A DNA stretch of 64,000 bases from Microbulbifer variabilis (GCF_023716485.1 NZ_CP092418.1:2587001-2651000); one strand, 5' to 3'. Counted from the stretch's first letter, positions 10,274 through 20,044 are shown. Notes: generated from the letters alone by a model not told the origin. Program-made: numbers and translations.

Positions 10274-10852
10274 TTAGATACTGCCGCAAGGACTAAAGCG
10301 CTTTAATAGACGCCCTATTCGCTCCCCCAAATATAAAGCCGTAAGTCGGTCAAGCTCATGCACAGCCCCTTCACTATTAACAACGGCCACAAGACCGGAC
10401 TGACAACCACTTCTATTTCGCCCCTGTACGTCCAGATTTGGTAAAATGTCATTAGGCACCCACAACATCCCCATCTGCGCGGCAAATATCTGCAAAGTCG
10501 TTAGAGTATTAAGCTGATCCCCACTGAAATTACTGCCGATAGTAAAACCTGCAGATAGCTTATCAACCCAGCCGCGACTACTGTAACGTTCACTGGCCGC
10601 ATCCATAAAAGCCTTAAACTGGGCTGAAACCGACCCCATAAAAGTTGGCGAGCCCAGCACAATTCCATCACACTGATCCAGACGATGCATCAAGTCAGGA
10701 TTCTCATAGCGCCCGTGCTGAATATGCTTGGCCTCAACAGCAAATGTAACTCCTTCACATCCAGAGATACTATTAATTCCATCCGCAGTGGCTTCTGCCA
10801 ATGTCTTTGTACTGCCGCAAACGGAGTGATAAACAACTCCTGCTTTAATCAT
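10274..10852 (-). CDS. Flavodoxin-family FMN protein, WrbA-like
   Basis: Flavodoxin-fold protein of 192 aa. The FMN phosphate loop is VYHSVCGSTKTLAE near the N-terminus. The isoalloxazine-contacting loops are GIVLGSPTFMGSVSAQFKAF and the TIGSNFSGDQLNTL region. These match the NAD(P)H:quinone oxidoreductase (WrbA) and multimeric flavodoxin group, which carry out two-electron reduction of quinones or nitro compounds. The start ATG overlaps the stop of the arylamine N-acetyltransferase gene (ATGA), so the two are translationally coupled. The exact substrate cannot be read from the sequence. Confidence 0.8.
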   Translation of the reverse strand: MIKAGVVYHSVCGSTKTLAEATADGINSISGCEGVTFAVEAKHIQHGRYENPDLMHRLDQCDGIVLGSPTFMGSVSAQFKAFMDAASERYSSRGWVDKLSAGFTIGSNFSGDQLNTLTTLQIFAAQMGMLWVPNDILPNLDVQGRNRSGCQSGLVAVVNSEGAVHELDRLTALYLGERIGRLLKRFSPCGSI

Positions 10853-11733
10853 GATGCGACCCGATCAGTGTTCACAGCAGCATGCTCTGCAACCTTTTGA
10901 GATGAGCCATTCTCAAAGAGGCCAGCTAACCTCTCAAAGGAAGATATATCCTCGGGCACCTCGATCCCAAAAATGCTTAATAGCGTTTTGCGTAACTCTT
11001 CAACATTCGCCAGCATGATGACTGTCTTTGCTCCAGTTATCGGCTGATAACTCAATTGGCGATCCAGTAAAGCATGACGCCCTTCGGGGAAAGCACGAGT
11101 AGCAATCAGGTGCTCTACAAAACGGGACTCAGGGTGAGTACTACAAAACCAATTGGCGATTTTATAGTCGCCCGCTGTACGTGGCCGTAAATCAAAGCTG
11201 TACATTGAATGCCAGGCATCATGGACCTTCACTTCTAATAGATAGTCCTCTCCCGATTGAGTTAGGCGATAAGTACCGTGGGGCGTACTCTGAGGACCTG
11301 AAACATCTAAGCGCAGAGGTGCAGTCAGTGTATTGCTGCCAAAGCCCGCATCCACCAAATACGGTACCTGCCCTACTTTTACAAGTAAGATCATATGAGA
11401 CTGAGCTGGCTGGTGGCCCGGTGGAGTCTGCCAAAGAACCCGAGCGGCAAGCCCTGTAACAGCAAAGCCTATCTGCTGTAACCCAGCCCGTAATAAAGCA
11501 TTTTGCTCAAAGCAATAACCACCACGCTTTTGGCTCACAAGCTTTTGCTCAATAGCGGCCATTTCAATATTCACGGGACTCCCAAGAAAGGACGTTACAT
11601 TCTCAAATGGCAGAGTACGAATATGTTGTGTAAGAATATCCCTTAAGGTTTTCAAATCCAGGGCTGGCTTATTGCGGTAACCAATACGTGCTAAGTATTT
11701 TGATAAATTGATGTTATGGGTGCTTGGTGTCAT
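10849..11733 (-). CDS. Arylamine N-acetyltransferase
   Basis: Acetyl-CoA-dependent enzyme that acetylates arylamines, arylhydrazines and arylhydroxylamines. The 294 aa are slightly longer than typical bacterial NAT (about 275-280). The catalytic triad is visible: Cys74 in RGGYCFEQN, His113 in SHMILLV, Asp128 in YLVDAGFG. The N-terminal YLARIGY and LPFENV motifs are also standard. The stop overlaps the flavodoxin start by the ATGA tetranucleotide. About 190 bases separate it from the efflux operon upstream on the same strand, so read-through from that operon is possible but not evident. Confidence 0.93.
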   Translation of the reverse strand: MTPSTHNINLSKYLARIGYRNKPALDLKTLRDILTQHIRTLPFENVTSFLGSPVNIEMAAIEQKLVSQKRGGYCFEQNALLRAGLQQIGFAVTGLAARVLWQTPPGHQPAQSHMILLVKVGQVPYLVDAGFGSNTLTAPLRLDVSGPQSTPHGTYRLTQSGEDYLLEVKVHDAWHSMYSFDLRPRTAGDYKIANWFCSTHPESRFVEHLIATRAFPEGRHALLDRQLSYQPITGAKTVIMLANVEELRKTLLSIFGIEVPEDISSFERLAGLFENGSSQKVAEHAAVNTDRVAS

Positions 11734-11924
11734 TTGACTTCAATCCTCATGGCCAATCAACAATAGCAGCAGTCTAATACCTGAACCTTGGTTTAGGTCA
11801 ATATCGATTGCTAATTCTCTTTACTCTTTTTGCGCCAAATGTCTCTAAACGGCTGATGGTATGCTGATCATCCTGAAGATACGGATTAATGGATTGGTGC
11901 GGGCCAGACAAGTGCAAAGAGACC

Positions 11925-13451
11925 TTATTCCAAGATCTTATCCCAATAGTGAGTCCTGCGAAGCATATCCTCTATTGTCTCTTCGGGTAATAACTCCAAT
12001 GGTGTCAGTCCATCTTGAATCTGCCAGCCGCCCCCAAGAGAAAGATAAACCTGAACTAGATTCGCTGCTACTGCACCTTGGGCAATCACCAAGAGATCCT
12101 GCTGGGTAAAATTTGAAACCATCGTGGTGATAACAGTGTTGAACTGTATCGCTCCGTCGACATATTGCGTCATGGAGAGATTGACGGCCTCTTCAGAAGC
12201 CATAGCGGCGATATTATAAAAGTACTGTTGTTCCTGGGATTTGAGATATGCAACTATGGCATTCTCAACATCAACCTGCGCCTGTAAGACCACTTGCTGG
12301 TAGTCTGATACCAGTTGCTGGAAGGTCGCATCCTGCAAGCGCACATTGTTGCGCAACCGGCCATAATTAAACACATTCCAATCAAACTCAACGAATAAAT
12401 CCCAAGCATCACTTCTGCCATTTAACTGTCCCCCCCTGATATCAATTGCTCCTATTAGCCCACCGATTGCAAAGTTTGGGTATAGCTCCGCTCGAGCAAC
12501 ACCAATCAGCTCCCCCTGTGCTGCGAGAAGCCGCTCAGCCTGGCGAATATCAGGACGCTGACGCAAAAGATCCTGCGGCATGCCTATCGTTATAATTGAG
12601 GGCACATGGGGCACCGTTGGAGGTACAGAAAGGAGGTCATTAAGGCTATGAGGGGGCATACCCAGTAGTATTGAAAGGGTATTTTTGAACTGCTGAAGCG
12701 TAGCTTCCAGCGCAGGAACAGCAGCCTGAGTGTTACTTAATAAGGTTTGGGCCTGTTCGGCATCCAACGCACTGACCTCTCCTGCATGAAATTTTACTTC
12801 AGCGATTCTTAGCCCTTCAGTCTGAATACGAATATTTTCCTGTGCCACCTGAATACGGCGTTTTACAGTGCGAATATTGATATATGTTTGCGCTACCTGT
12901 GCAATGATTGAGACAAGCAGCCCATCATATTCAGCCATACTGGCCTCAAAGTCAGCTGCGGCGGAATTAACCAATCGCCTCAACTGCCCCCACATATCCA
13001 ACTCCCAGGTTAAATTGAAATTAAGGTAGTACTCACTCTGATAGTTTCCGGTTATACCGGAGCGAACATATTTGGAGCGATCTACGAGCCCCTCAATTTG
13101 CTGTATCTGGGGATATTGATTCCCTATTGCAATAGCGAGGAGCTGCTGCGCTTGCAGTGCTCTTAATGCGGCTGATCGCAATTCCAGGTTATTTTCTATT
13201 GCCTGCTCTACCAAATCATCCAGAACAGGATCGGCGAAGGCAGACTGCCACCAGTAAGGATTCACTGTTTCAAGGATATCTACCCGTTTACTGTTTTGAT
13301 AAATCCAGGTGTCTTCAACTGTAACAGGGGGCGGTACATAATCTGGGCCCAGCATGCAACCATTACCAACAAATACAGAAAAAGCACCAAGAGCTAAGGA
13401 CTTGCGTAGATATTCAAACCTAAACAGGCTAAGGATTTTGCGCCGTATCAT
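11925..13451 (-). CDS. NodT-family outer-membrane efflux lipoprotein
   Basis: TolC-like outer-membrane factor of 508 aa. The N-terminus is a lipoprotein signal peptide ending in VGNGC, giving a probable lipidated cysteine near residue 32. The mature start MLGPDYVPPPV is the NodT hallmark. The two outer-membrane efflux repeats cover about residues 65-260 and 280-480, with RQRPDIRQAERLLAAQ between them. It overlaps the HlyD-like gene by 23 bases and ends the operon fusC-aaeX-hlyD-nodT. It supplies the exit channel that the E. coli aae operon lacks in cis. Confidence 0.9.
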   Translation of the reverse strand: MIRRKILSLFRFEYLRKSLALGAFSVFVGNGCMLGPDYVPPPVTVEDTWIYQNSKRVDILETVNPYWWQSAFADPVLDDLVEQAIENNLELRSAALRALQAQQLLAIAIGNQYPQIQQIEGLVDRSKYVRSGITGNYQSEYYLNFNLTWELDMWGQLRRLVNSAAADFEASMAEYDGLLVSIIAQVAQTYINIRTVKRRIQVAQENIRIQTEGLRIAEVKFHAGEVSALDAEQAQTLLSNTQAAVPALEATLQQFKNTLSILLGMPPHSLNDLLSVPPTVPHVPSIITIGMPQDLLRQRPDIRQAERLLAAQGELIGVARAELYPNFAIGGLIGAIDIRGGQLNGRSDAWDLFVEFDWNVFNYGRLRNNVRLQDATFQQLVSDYQQVVLQAQVDVENAIVAYLKSQEQQYFYNIAAMASEEAVNLSMTQYVDGAIQFNTVITTMVSNFTQQDLLVIAQGAVAANLVQVYLSLGGGWQIQDGLTPLELLPEETIEDMLRRTHYWDKILE

Positions 13452-14550
13452 CTTGGTCGGCGCTCGCAGTATTGCTCAATATGAGCACTGAACTGGTAAA
13501 ACCAACACGAAGCTCGACAGACTCAGGCCTTTCTGTCAAATGAACTCTCACCGGAATTCTCTGAGCGAGACGAATCCACTCAAAAGTTGGATCAACTCGT
13601 GGTAAAAGGTCGTTACCCGCAGTTCCATCAGTTTGTGCAATACCCCAGCCAATGCTTTCAACATACCCTTTGAGTGGCCTATGTGGGTATGCCATTAATG
13701 TCACTATTGCCTTATCCCCTGGAGCAATTCTGCGTATAAAGGTTTCACGAAAATAACCTTCTACTCGATAAGTACTAATATCCACTATTGATAGTGCGGG
13801 CTGGTTTGCTACAGCTTGATCACCGAAGCGAAAATCCAGATTGGTAACATATCCGGATACAGGCGCCGTCACCGTTGTATATTCCAGATTAAGTTCAGCC
13901 TGACGTACTAAAGCCAGAGCTGCGCGCACACCAGGATTATCTGCCCCAAGTGCACCGAGTTGCGCACGGACCTGTGCTAATTCAGCCTGAGATTGCTCTA
14001 AAGCAGCTAAGGATTTAACGAGTGTTGCCTCTGCACCAGCCCGATACTCCACTGACGACTCAAACTCAGCTTGTGCGGCCTGAAGAGATCTCACTGAAGT
14101 GGCGCGCTGAGGAAGTAGTTCTTGCTGACGCCTATACTCCGCTCTAGCCTTGGTGATCTCTGCATCTAGTGCATTGATGTTGCTTTGCGCCAAATCTATA
14201 GCCGCGGAGGACTCCCTTATCCTAGCCTCATAAGCCAGAATATTCTCCCTCTGAGCATTATAAATATCGACTGCCTCCTCGTATTGAGCCTTGGCTTCCG
14301 CCAAAGCGGCTTCATAGGTTCTTGGGTCTATTTGAAATAGAAGTTCACCCGCATTGACAAATTGGTTATCTCTAATAGGCAGCGAAACCACTTGACCTGA
14401 AACTCTAGGAGTAACCTGGATAATATCCGCCTGCACTTTCCCATCTCTAGTCCAGGGGTTGTTGAGATACTTCCAAAACTGAAGAACCAATACAAAAATT
14501 GCCAGGAATACCATACTCGCCGTAAGTATGTACTTTCTAAACTTCTCCAC
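13429..14550 (-). CDS. HlyD/EmrA-type membrane fusion protein
   Basis: Periplasmic adaptor of 373 aa, AaeA/EmrA-like. There is one N-terminal membrane anchor (about residues 9-27, YILTASMVFLAIFVLVLQF). A barrel-sandwich half follows (VTPRVSGQVVSLPIRDNQFV), then a long alanine/glutamate/glutamine-rich coiled coil (about residues 85-200), then the second half with TVTAPVSGYVTNLDFRFGD. It links the FUSC inner-membrane protein to the NodT channel. It starts three bases after the DUF1656 gene and overlaps nodT by 23 bases. Confidence 0.9.
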   Translation of the reverse strand: MEKFRKYILTASMVFLAIFVLVLQFWKYLNNPWTRDGKVQADIIQVTPRVSGQVVSLPIRDNQFVNAGELLFQIDPRTYEAALAEAKAQYEEAVDIYNAQRENILAYEARIRESSAAIDLAQSNINALDAEITKARAEYRRQQELLPQRATSVRSLQAAQAEFESSVEYRAGAEATLVKSLAALEQSQAELAQVRAQLGALGADNPGVRAALALVRQAELNLEYTTVTAPVSGYVTNLDFRFGDQAVANQPALSIVDISTYRVEGYFRETFIRRIAPGDKAIVTLMAYPHRPLKGYVESIGWGIAQTDGTAGNDLLPRVDPTFEWIRLAQRIPVRVHLTERPESVELRVGFTSSVLILSNTASADQDDTAQNP

Positions 14551-14552
14551 CC

Positions 14553-14765
14553 TTAAATACCCACAAATACTGACCCAATAAAGACTGAGTAGATAATGCT
14601 CAACGATATAATTACTACTGGCGGGTTTGCGAAGTATCTAGAAAGGCGGTAACGATCCAGAAGTCTTGCGGTAAGTAATGCCGCGAGCACCCCAAGTACC
14701 CCCGCAACTAGAACTGGAGAAATAAAAAAACCTCCTACTGATACATCATGAGGTATCTTTTCCAT
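14553..14765 (-). CDS. DUF1656 small membrane protein, AaeX-like
   Basis: Membrane protein of 70 aa with two predicted transmembrane helices (about residues 10-32 and 48-68) joined by a basic loop containing RLLDRYRLSRYF. Small proteins of this family nearly always sit between a FUSC gene and an HlyD-like gene, as AaeX does in E. coli. Its molecular role is unknown. It lies 17 bases after fusC and two bases before the HlyD-like gene. Confidence 0.88.
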   Translation of the reverse strand: MEKIPHDVSVGGFFISPVLVAGVLGVLAALLTARLLDRYRLSRYFANPPVVIISLSIIYSVFIGSVFVGI

Positions 14766-14782
14766 ACATTAACCTATTTGAA

Positions 14783-16966
14783 TCATAAACATCTTTCTTC
14801 ACAAAAATATTTCCAATCTACGGACTCTGATAATTTATAAAACTCATCGAGGTAATTGCTAATACAGTGGGTAACACCCAAAAAGTACAAAAAGTTGGAC
14901 ACCCCCTTTGCAGTCTCCTCATCATTTTCCCAGAGCTCCATCAGCCCTCCAACATCCACATTTACTCTATCAAATATACGCCTATAACCTCTTCGTAAAG
15001 ACTTGATGTTTATATTTCGCTTTTCCCCTGACAAGTAAAACAATATTTTTCCTGCGAGAGATCTCCAAATAAACACCTCGCGCAGCATACTTTTGGTTGC
15101 AACAAGTTTCATTTTTGAGTGATCAATTCCATACAAAATCTTAACCTGATTAGCAATCAGCATAAGTAAATCTATTACCCTTCGCATTTGATCCCTCGAC
15201 ATACCTTTAATATTATTGACATCAATACCTTCTTTCCAGTAAAGGATCTTCTCATGCGAAATCACAACGATATTTAAATGATATAAAACATAAAGGCGAT
15301 GAAATATTGAGCGTCTTGTTAAGGCCGGCAAATCGCCTTCAACCACTAAACGCGCAGCACTATCAAGGAGTCGATTCACATTTTTTTTGAAATTTCTTTC
15401 TGGATGAGAGGAAATCGGGATATTTCTAGATACCGCCAGTATGCAAAAAATAATCGCCAGCACAAATATATAATTTGTATAAACGACAAAACTATAAGTT
15501 TGATAATTATTAAAGTTGAAAATAATTTGCGGAAAGAGCAGAGCCAAGGTTCTTATCATTGACTGCGCACCAAACATTCGATTTGCAAAATAGGAAATAG
15601 TAAAAGTCCAGAAAAACACCATTAACCCTAACGAATAAAATCCTTGCAATTTTGGCATAACTAAAAAGTAAAGAGGTGCGGACATTAAGCATACGAGAAT
15701 TGTATATATACAAGATTTAAATAAGTTAATTTGTGGGCTTACAGATGCTATGATTGCTATAATTGTAATTAAAAGTACAACAAGCAGCCCGCCTATCATA
15801 TCTGGAACAAATAAATAAGCTAAATAAGATATCCAGATCCCCACTAGCACGCGAACCACATTAGCCAGCCTATCAGGATCAGGCATTAACAATCCAAACC
15901 AGTATTCTTCACGTTCACTTGAAGTACTCGAACTGGAAAATTCCAGGCTTTTTAGATCATTTACAGCATTAATTAGTGCCCGGGTTTCCACCTCCAAATC
16001 ATTCAAAGAACGCCTTGTTACAGCTATTGCGGCAGTCTCTGGAGTTGACAGCTCCTTTTTTACTTTTTCAACGTCCCCCCTAACCACCCTCTCCCGAGCA
16101 TCTCCAGCCACCTCATCTTCAGCAATGGCAAATCTAACTCTCTTAAATCGCCCTCTCATAACTTCCAAATAGTCATTCATATTCAAAAGAAACTTCATAA
16201 TCCCCAAATCACTGGATAGGGCCAAACTCTCTTCTAATTTAAGTAATGACTGTGTTACCGCTGTTGTACGATGACCAAATGCCTCCCACTGCCTACGGCA
16301 CTCCCAGATTTCATAACTATCAGAACTGGCATCATTAATAGCTGTGCGCAAGCGTGTATCTGCCCTCAACAGTTCAACTCGCTTATCTCTAAGGACTTTA
16401 ACTTTCTTTCGATCTTGAATTCTTAAAAAACATCTATTTGCAAAAGCACGATGCATATCTAGCAGGGAAACCGCTGCTTCATGCAGTTCTTCGCGGCTAC
16501 AATTTGGCCAGATCAAAACAGCTACAAGCCCATATACAATAATACCCAGTAAAGATTCTTGAATACGGAATATCCCTTCCTCATAAGAAAGGGATAAATC
16601 ACCACCGGTCGCATCCCATAACATCAAAATAACGTAGCCACAGGTCATCCAAAAATACTGACGCTTTGACCTTTGCAGGATATAAACGCAGCCCGCAACC
16701 CATACCGATAGCGCAATCATAAAAAGCCATCGATCTTGAGGGAATGATGCGACGATTATCCAGCCGCCTAGAAGTGCAAACAGAGTGCCCAGCATCCACA
16801 AAATGGCACGATTTAACGACTGCCCCAAGTTTGCCTGACTACACACAATAACGGCAAATGCACCCCAAAAAGGTTTTTCCCAATTGATACCCATTGCAAT
16901 GGCATAAACAATTACCAAAGCCAGCGCAATTTTTATTGACTCTTTCACATTGCGAGACAGGTACAA
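14783..16966 (-). CDS. FUSC-family inner-membrane efflux protein (AaeB-like)
   Basis: Proposed inner-membrane component of an aromatic-acid or similar efflux system, 727 aa. The architecture is the duplicated FUSC plan. An N-terminal membrane block (about residues 10-160, with NWEKPFWGAFAVIVCSQANLG) is followed by a cytoplasmic helical region, a second membrane block (about 365-520, with VLVGIWISYLAYLFVPDMIGG) and a C-terminal soluble domain. It is the first gene of a four-gene operon. The DNA is distinctly AT-rich compared with the housekeeping genes, suggesting acquisition. No LysR regulator such as AaeR is adjacent. The substrate is unknown. Confidence 0.87.
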   Translation of the reverse strand: MYLSRNVKESIKIALALVIVYAIAMGINWEKPFWGAFAVIVCSQANLGQSLNRAILWMLGTLFALLGGWIIVASFPQDRWLFMIALSVWVAGCVYILQRSKRQYFWMTCGYVILMLWDATGGDLSLSYEEGIFRIQESLLGIIVYGLVAVLIWPNCSREELHEAAVSLLDMHRAFANRCFLRIQDRKKVKVLRDKRVELLRADTRLRTAINDASSDSYEIWECRRQWEAFGHRTTAVTQSLLKLEESLALSSDLGIMKFLLNMNDYLEVMRGRFKRVRFAIAEDEVAGDARERVVRGDVEKVKKELSTPETAAIAVTRRSLNDLEVETRALINAVNDLKSLEFSSSSTSSEREEYWFGLLMPDPDRLANVVRVLVGIWISYLAYLFVPDMIGGLLVVLLITIIAIIASVSPQINLFKSCIYTILVCLMSAPLYFLVMPKLQGFYSLGLMVFFWTFTISYFANRMFGAQSMIRTLALLFPQIIFNFNNYQTYSFVVYTNYIFVLAIIFCILAVSRNIPISSHPERNFKKNVNRLLDSAARLVVEGDLPALTRRSIFHRLYVLYHLNIVVISHEKILYWKEGIDVNNIKGMSRDQMRRVIDLLMLIANQVKILYGIDHSKMKLVATKSMLREVFIWRSLAGKILFYLSGEKRNINIKSLRRGYRRIFDRVNVDVGGLMELWENDEETAKGVSNFLYFLGVTHCISNYLDEFYKLSESVDWKYFCEERCL

Positions 16967-17690
16967 TGTTATCTCCGAGTATTTTCACGATAAAGCGACA
17001 AGCTTTTGACACCCTAATGATTACAAGTCATGTAATTTTTAGGTTGGCAGGAGGAAGTATGGCATATAAGAAAGCAACTAAATCAGGGATACACTTATAG
17101 ATACAGCACGCACAAAGCGTATTTTAAAGTGCCAATAAAGTATGAGTGTCAGCGAAGATCACTGAAAACTTATATCTCAACATACGACATAAGTTATAAA
17201 CGAAAAAATGAAATTAGCATTTGAAAACTCATCTCACAGTCTAAGGCTCTCCGTCAGTCTCTTTTTATAGCCTGTAGTTTTGGCATAGGCAAAGAGATAA
17301 CTTGTATAGGCTTTTTCATTCCTCCCAGCAAAATTGTATTATCAAATTTATTGAGCGGTATACCTTTCTTTAACCGCTTAATAAAATCAGGATCGGTTAG
17401 AAAAGCACCCTAAAGCAATCAGCCCATCATTTGCCTACTTAACATTTACTTCACTTGATTACGCGCCATCGTGTCATAACCATACACTTTGAAAATTGAA
17501 TACCTGCTAAGTCAAAGAATGAGGGAAATGGGCCATACTTTACTCCCTCTGTAAGCGGCCGAAATTAAATGATACATACAGCTAGGACGACTGACCCAGT
17601 GGCGCCAACAACCTATCAATTCGAGTAGTTGCGGCGGCTAGTAGGGCGGCACTTTGCACAGCCAGAGTGACTAAATAGGAGGAGGGCACT
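16967..17690. other. AT-rich intergenic stretch with fragments only
   Basis: About 720 bases between the efflux operon start and the malate synthase region. It must contain the fusC promoter, but no clear -35/-10 pair stands out. A 13-codon frame with a strong GGAGGA ribosome-binding site begins at ATG 17059 and stops at 17098. A coding-like fragment lies on the minus strand at 17254-17409. No intact gene, tRNA or mobile-element end was seen. Confidence 0.5.
17254..17409 (-). pseudogene. Coding-like fragment without a start
   Basis: Minus-strand frame of 51 sense codons between a TAG at 17412-17410 and a TGA at 17256-17254. It contains FLTDPDFIKRLKKGIPLN, FDNTILLGG and MKKPIQVISLPMPKL. The amino-acid make-up looks protein-like, but the only ATG is well inside, so this is read as the 3' end of a decayed gene. 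The family is not recognised. Confidence 0.2.
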
Positions 17691-17792
17691 ATGACAACAC
17701 TCTCCATGCCTTACTGGTTAACAGCAAAGCCATATCACTTATCACCTTCAGGTACGGACCTCTATCGGAATATTAATTCCTATCCACTGTAA
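17691..17792 (+). CDS. Possible small protein of 33 aa
   Basis: Short frame from ATG 17691 to TAA 17790, preceded by a near-perfect, doubled ribosome-binding site AGGAGGAGGG with four bases of spacing. The product starts MTTLSMPYWLTAKPYHLSPS and is not recognised. It has no obvious membrane segment or signal peptide. It points towards the end of glcB, whose terminator lies 30 bases further on. The strong ribosome-binding site is the only evidence. Confidence 0.33.
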   Translation: MTTLSMPYWLTAKPYHLSPSGTDLYRNINSYPL

Positions 17793-17823
17793 GGCATGCT
17801 AAATGATACTCCACACCCCCAAT

Positions 17824-17850
17824 AAAAAAGGCCCCTTGAGGGGCCTTTAG
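17824..17850 (-). terminator. Terminator of glcB
   Basis: AAAGGCCCC, loop (TTGA on plus), GGGGCCTTT make a 9-bp stem. On the minus strand it is followed by a T-run (TTTTTTATT). It sits just after the malate synthase stop codon. Confidence 0.88.
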
Positions 17851-17869
17851 AAACAATCCAGCTCAGAAA

Positions 17870-20044
17870 TCAACCATTCAAAGCCTTAAACTCACGCCTG
17901 CGACGATGCAGAACCGGCTCAGTGTAGCCGTTTGGTTGTACACAACCTTCAAATACGAGCTCACAAGCGGCCTGGAAGGCAACACTTCTATCGAAATCTG
18001 GAGCCATATTGTTGTAATTGGCATCACCGGCATTTTGGCGGTCCACAACTGCAGCCATACGCTCCATAGTTTCGCGCACTTGCTTCTCGCTGACAATGTC
18101 ATGCTTGAGCCAGTTGGCAATATGCTGTGAAGAAATTCGCAAGGTGGCGCGATCTTCCATCAGACCGACATCATTAATATCCGGCACCTTGGAGCAACCT
18201 ACCCCCTGCTCAACCCAGCGCACCACATAGCCAAGAATGCCCTGAGCATTGTTATCCAACTCCAATTGAATCTCTTTAGTACTCCAATTAGTGTCTTTGG
18301 CCACCGGTACGGTGAGAATATCTTCCAGCTTGGCGTGATGGCGGTGCTGAATCTCTTCCTGTCGACGGTTCACATCGACCTTGTGGTAATGCAGTGCATG
18401 TAAAGTTGCCGCCGTGGGCGATGGTACCCAAGCAGTATTCGCACCAGCCATTGGATGCGCGAGCTTGGCGTGCATCATCGCTGACATCTGATCTGGAATC
18501 GGCCACATACCTTTACCAATCTGCGCCCTACCCTTGAGACCGCTATTGAGACCCACATCCACATTCCACTCTTCGTAGGCGTTGATCCAAGTGGACTGCT
18601 TCATATCTCCCTTGCGAATCATGGGGCCGGCAAGCATAGAGGTATGAATTTCATCTCCTGTGCGATCCAGGAAGCCGGTGTTGATAAAGACCACGCGCTC
18701 TTTGGCTTCGGCAATACAGGCTTTGAGGTTTACCGTGGTACGCCGCTCCTCATCCATAATACCCATTTTCACCGTGTGGCGCGGTAGGCCGAGGGCATCC
18801 TCAATACGATTAAACAACGTGTTGGCAAAAGCCACCTCTTCCGGGCCATGCATCTTCGGCTTTACGATGTAGATGCTTCCTTCACGAGAGTTCTTGATCT
18901 CGTTATTGCCGCGTAGATCATGTAGAGCGATCAGGCTGGTAATCATTCCGTCGAGAATACCTTCCGGAATTTCCTGGCCGTCACCATATAAAACAGCATC
19001 GTTAGTCATGAGATGGCCAACATTGCGCACAAACATCAAACTGCGACCCGGCAGGGTTAGCTGATTACCATTCGGTGTAATATATTCACGGTCGACATTT
19101 AATTTGCGCTCAAAAGTCTTGCCGCCTTTATTGATGGTTTCCTTGAGGTCACCTCTCATCAGGCCGAGCCAGTTGCGGTAAACCACAACCTTGTCTTCCG
19201 CATCGACTGCCGCTACGGAGTCCTCACAGTCCATAATGGTGGTCAATGCAGATTCCATAAGGACGTCTTTAATACCCGCGTCATCGGTTTTACCGATAGG
19301 GCTTTCACGATCCACCTGAATTTCAAAGTGCAGGCCGTGCTGCTTGAGCAAAATACTCGAGGGTTCCTCGCTGTCACCGCGGTAACCGGCAAACTGAGTG
19401 CCGTCTTTCAAGGTGGCTATATCGCCATTGGCTTGGACAACTTCCAGCAGAGAGCCGTTGATACGATATTGCACGGCTTCTTTATGACTGCCGCAGGTTA
19501 ATGGAGCAGACTGATCTAGGAAGCTGCGCGCATATTCAATCACTTTGGCTCCGCGCACCGGATTGTACTCACTGCCCTTTTCCGCTCCACCTTCTTCGCT
19601 GATCACATCAGTGCCGTAGAGGGCATCGTAAAGGCTGCCCCAGCGGGCATTTGCGGCATTCAGTGCATAGCGGGCGTTCATCACCGGAACCACCAGCTGA
19701 GGACCGGCGAGAGTGGCGATCTCCTCATCCACATTCTCAGTGGAAGCACTGAACTCAGCGGGCTCATCCACCAAGTAGCCAATTTCTTTCAGAAAGGTCT
19801 GGTAGCCTTCCAGATCAAGGAAGCCCTGCGGATTTTCGGTGTACCAGCGGTCCAGGGTTTCCTGTAGCTCATCGCGTTTTTCCAGCAGGGAGCGATTGAC
19901 TGGCGCCAGGTCGCGGACGATCGCATCGAGTCCAGCCCAGAACTTATCGGCATCGACCCCGGTTCCTGGAATCACCTCCTCGCAGACCAGGTTGTAAAGC
20001 TCTGGTGCGATTTGTAGATCACCGATTTGGACTCGTTCCGTCAT
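17870..20044 (-). CDS. glcB: Malate synthase G
   Basis: Glyoxylate-shunt enzyme condensing acetyl-CoA and glyoxylate to malate. The 724 aa match the monomeric isoform G (723 in E. coli). Recognisable segments are the N-terminal [15 protein letters not shown], the catalytic-core [29 protein letters not shown], the [12 protein letters not shown] segment and [18 protein letters not shown], which holds the catalytic aspartate. A 9-bp terminator follows it. A LysR gene lies upstream on the same strand 190 bases away, and isocitrate lyase is beyond it, so both shunt enzymes are within 5 kb. Confidence 0.97.
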   Translation of the reverse strand: MTERVQIGDLQIAPELYNLVCEEVIPGTGVDADKFWAGLDAIVRDLAPVNRSLLEKRDELQETLDRWYTENPQGFLDLEGYQTFLKEIGYLVDEPAEFSASTENVDEEIATLAGPQLVVPVMNARYALNAANARWGSLYDALYGTDVISEEGGAEKGSEYNPVRGAKVIEYARSFLDQSAPLTCGSHKEAVQYRINGSLLEVVQANGDIATLKDGTQFAGYRGDSEEPSSILLKQHGLHFEIQVDRESPIGKTDDAGIKDVLMESALTTIMDCEDSVAAVDAEDKVVVYRNWLGLMRGDLKETINKGGKTFERKLNVDREYITPNGNQLTLPGRSLMFVRNVGHLMTNDAVLYGDGQEIPEGILDGMITSLIALHDLRGNNEIKNSREGSIYIVKPKMHGPEEVAFANTLFNRIEDALGLPRHTVKMGIMDEERRTTVNLKACIAEAKERVVFINTGFLDRTGDEIHTSMLAGPMIRKGDMKQSTWINAYEEWNVDVGLNSGLKGRAQIGKGMWPIPDQMSAMMHAKLAHPMAGANTAWVPSPTAATLHALHYHKVDVNRRQEEIQHRHHAKLEDILTVPVAKDTNWSTKEIQLELDNNAQGILGYVVRWVEQGVGCSKVPDINDVGLMEDRATLRISSQHIANWLKHDIVSEKQVRETMERMAAVVDRQNAGDANYNNMAPDFDRSVAFQAACELVFEGCVQPNGYTEPVLHRRRREFKALNG

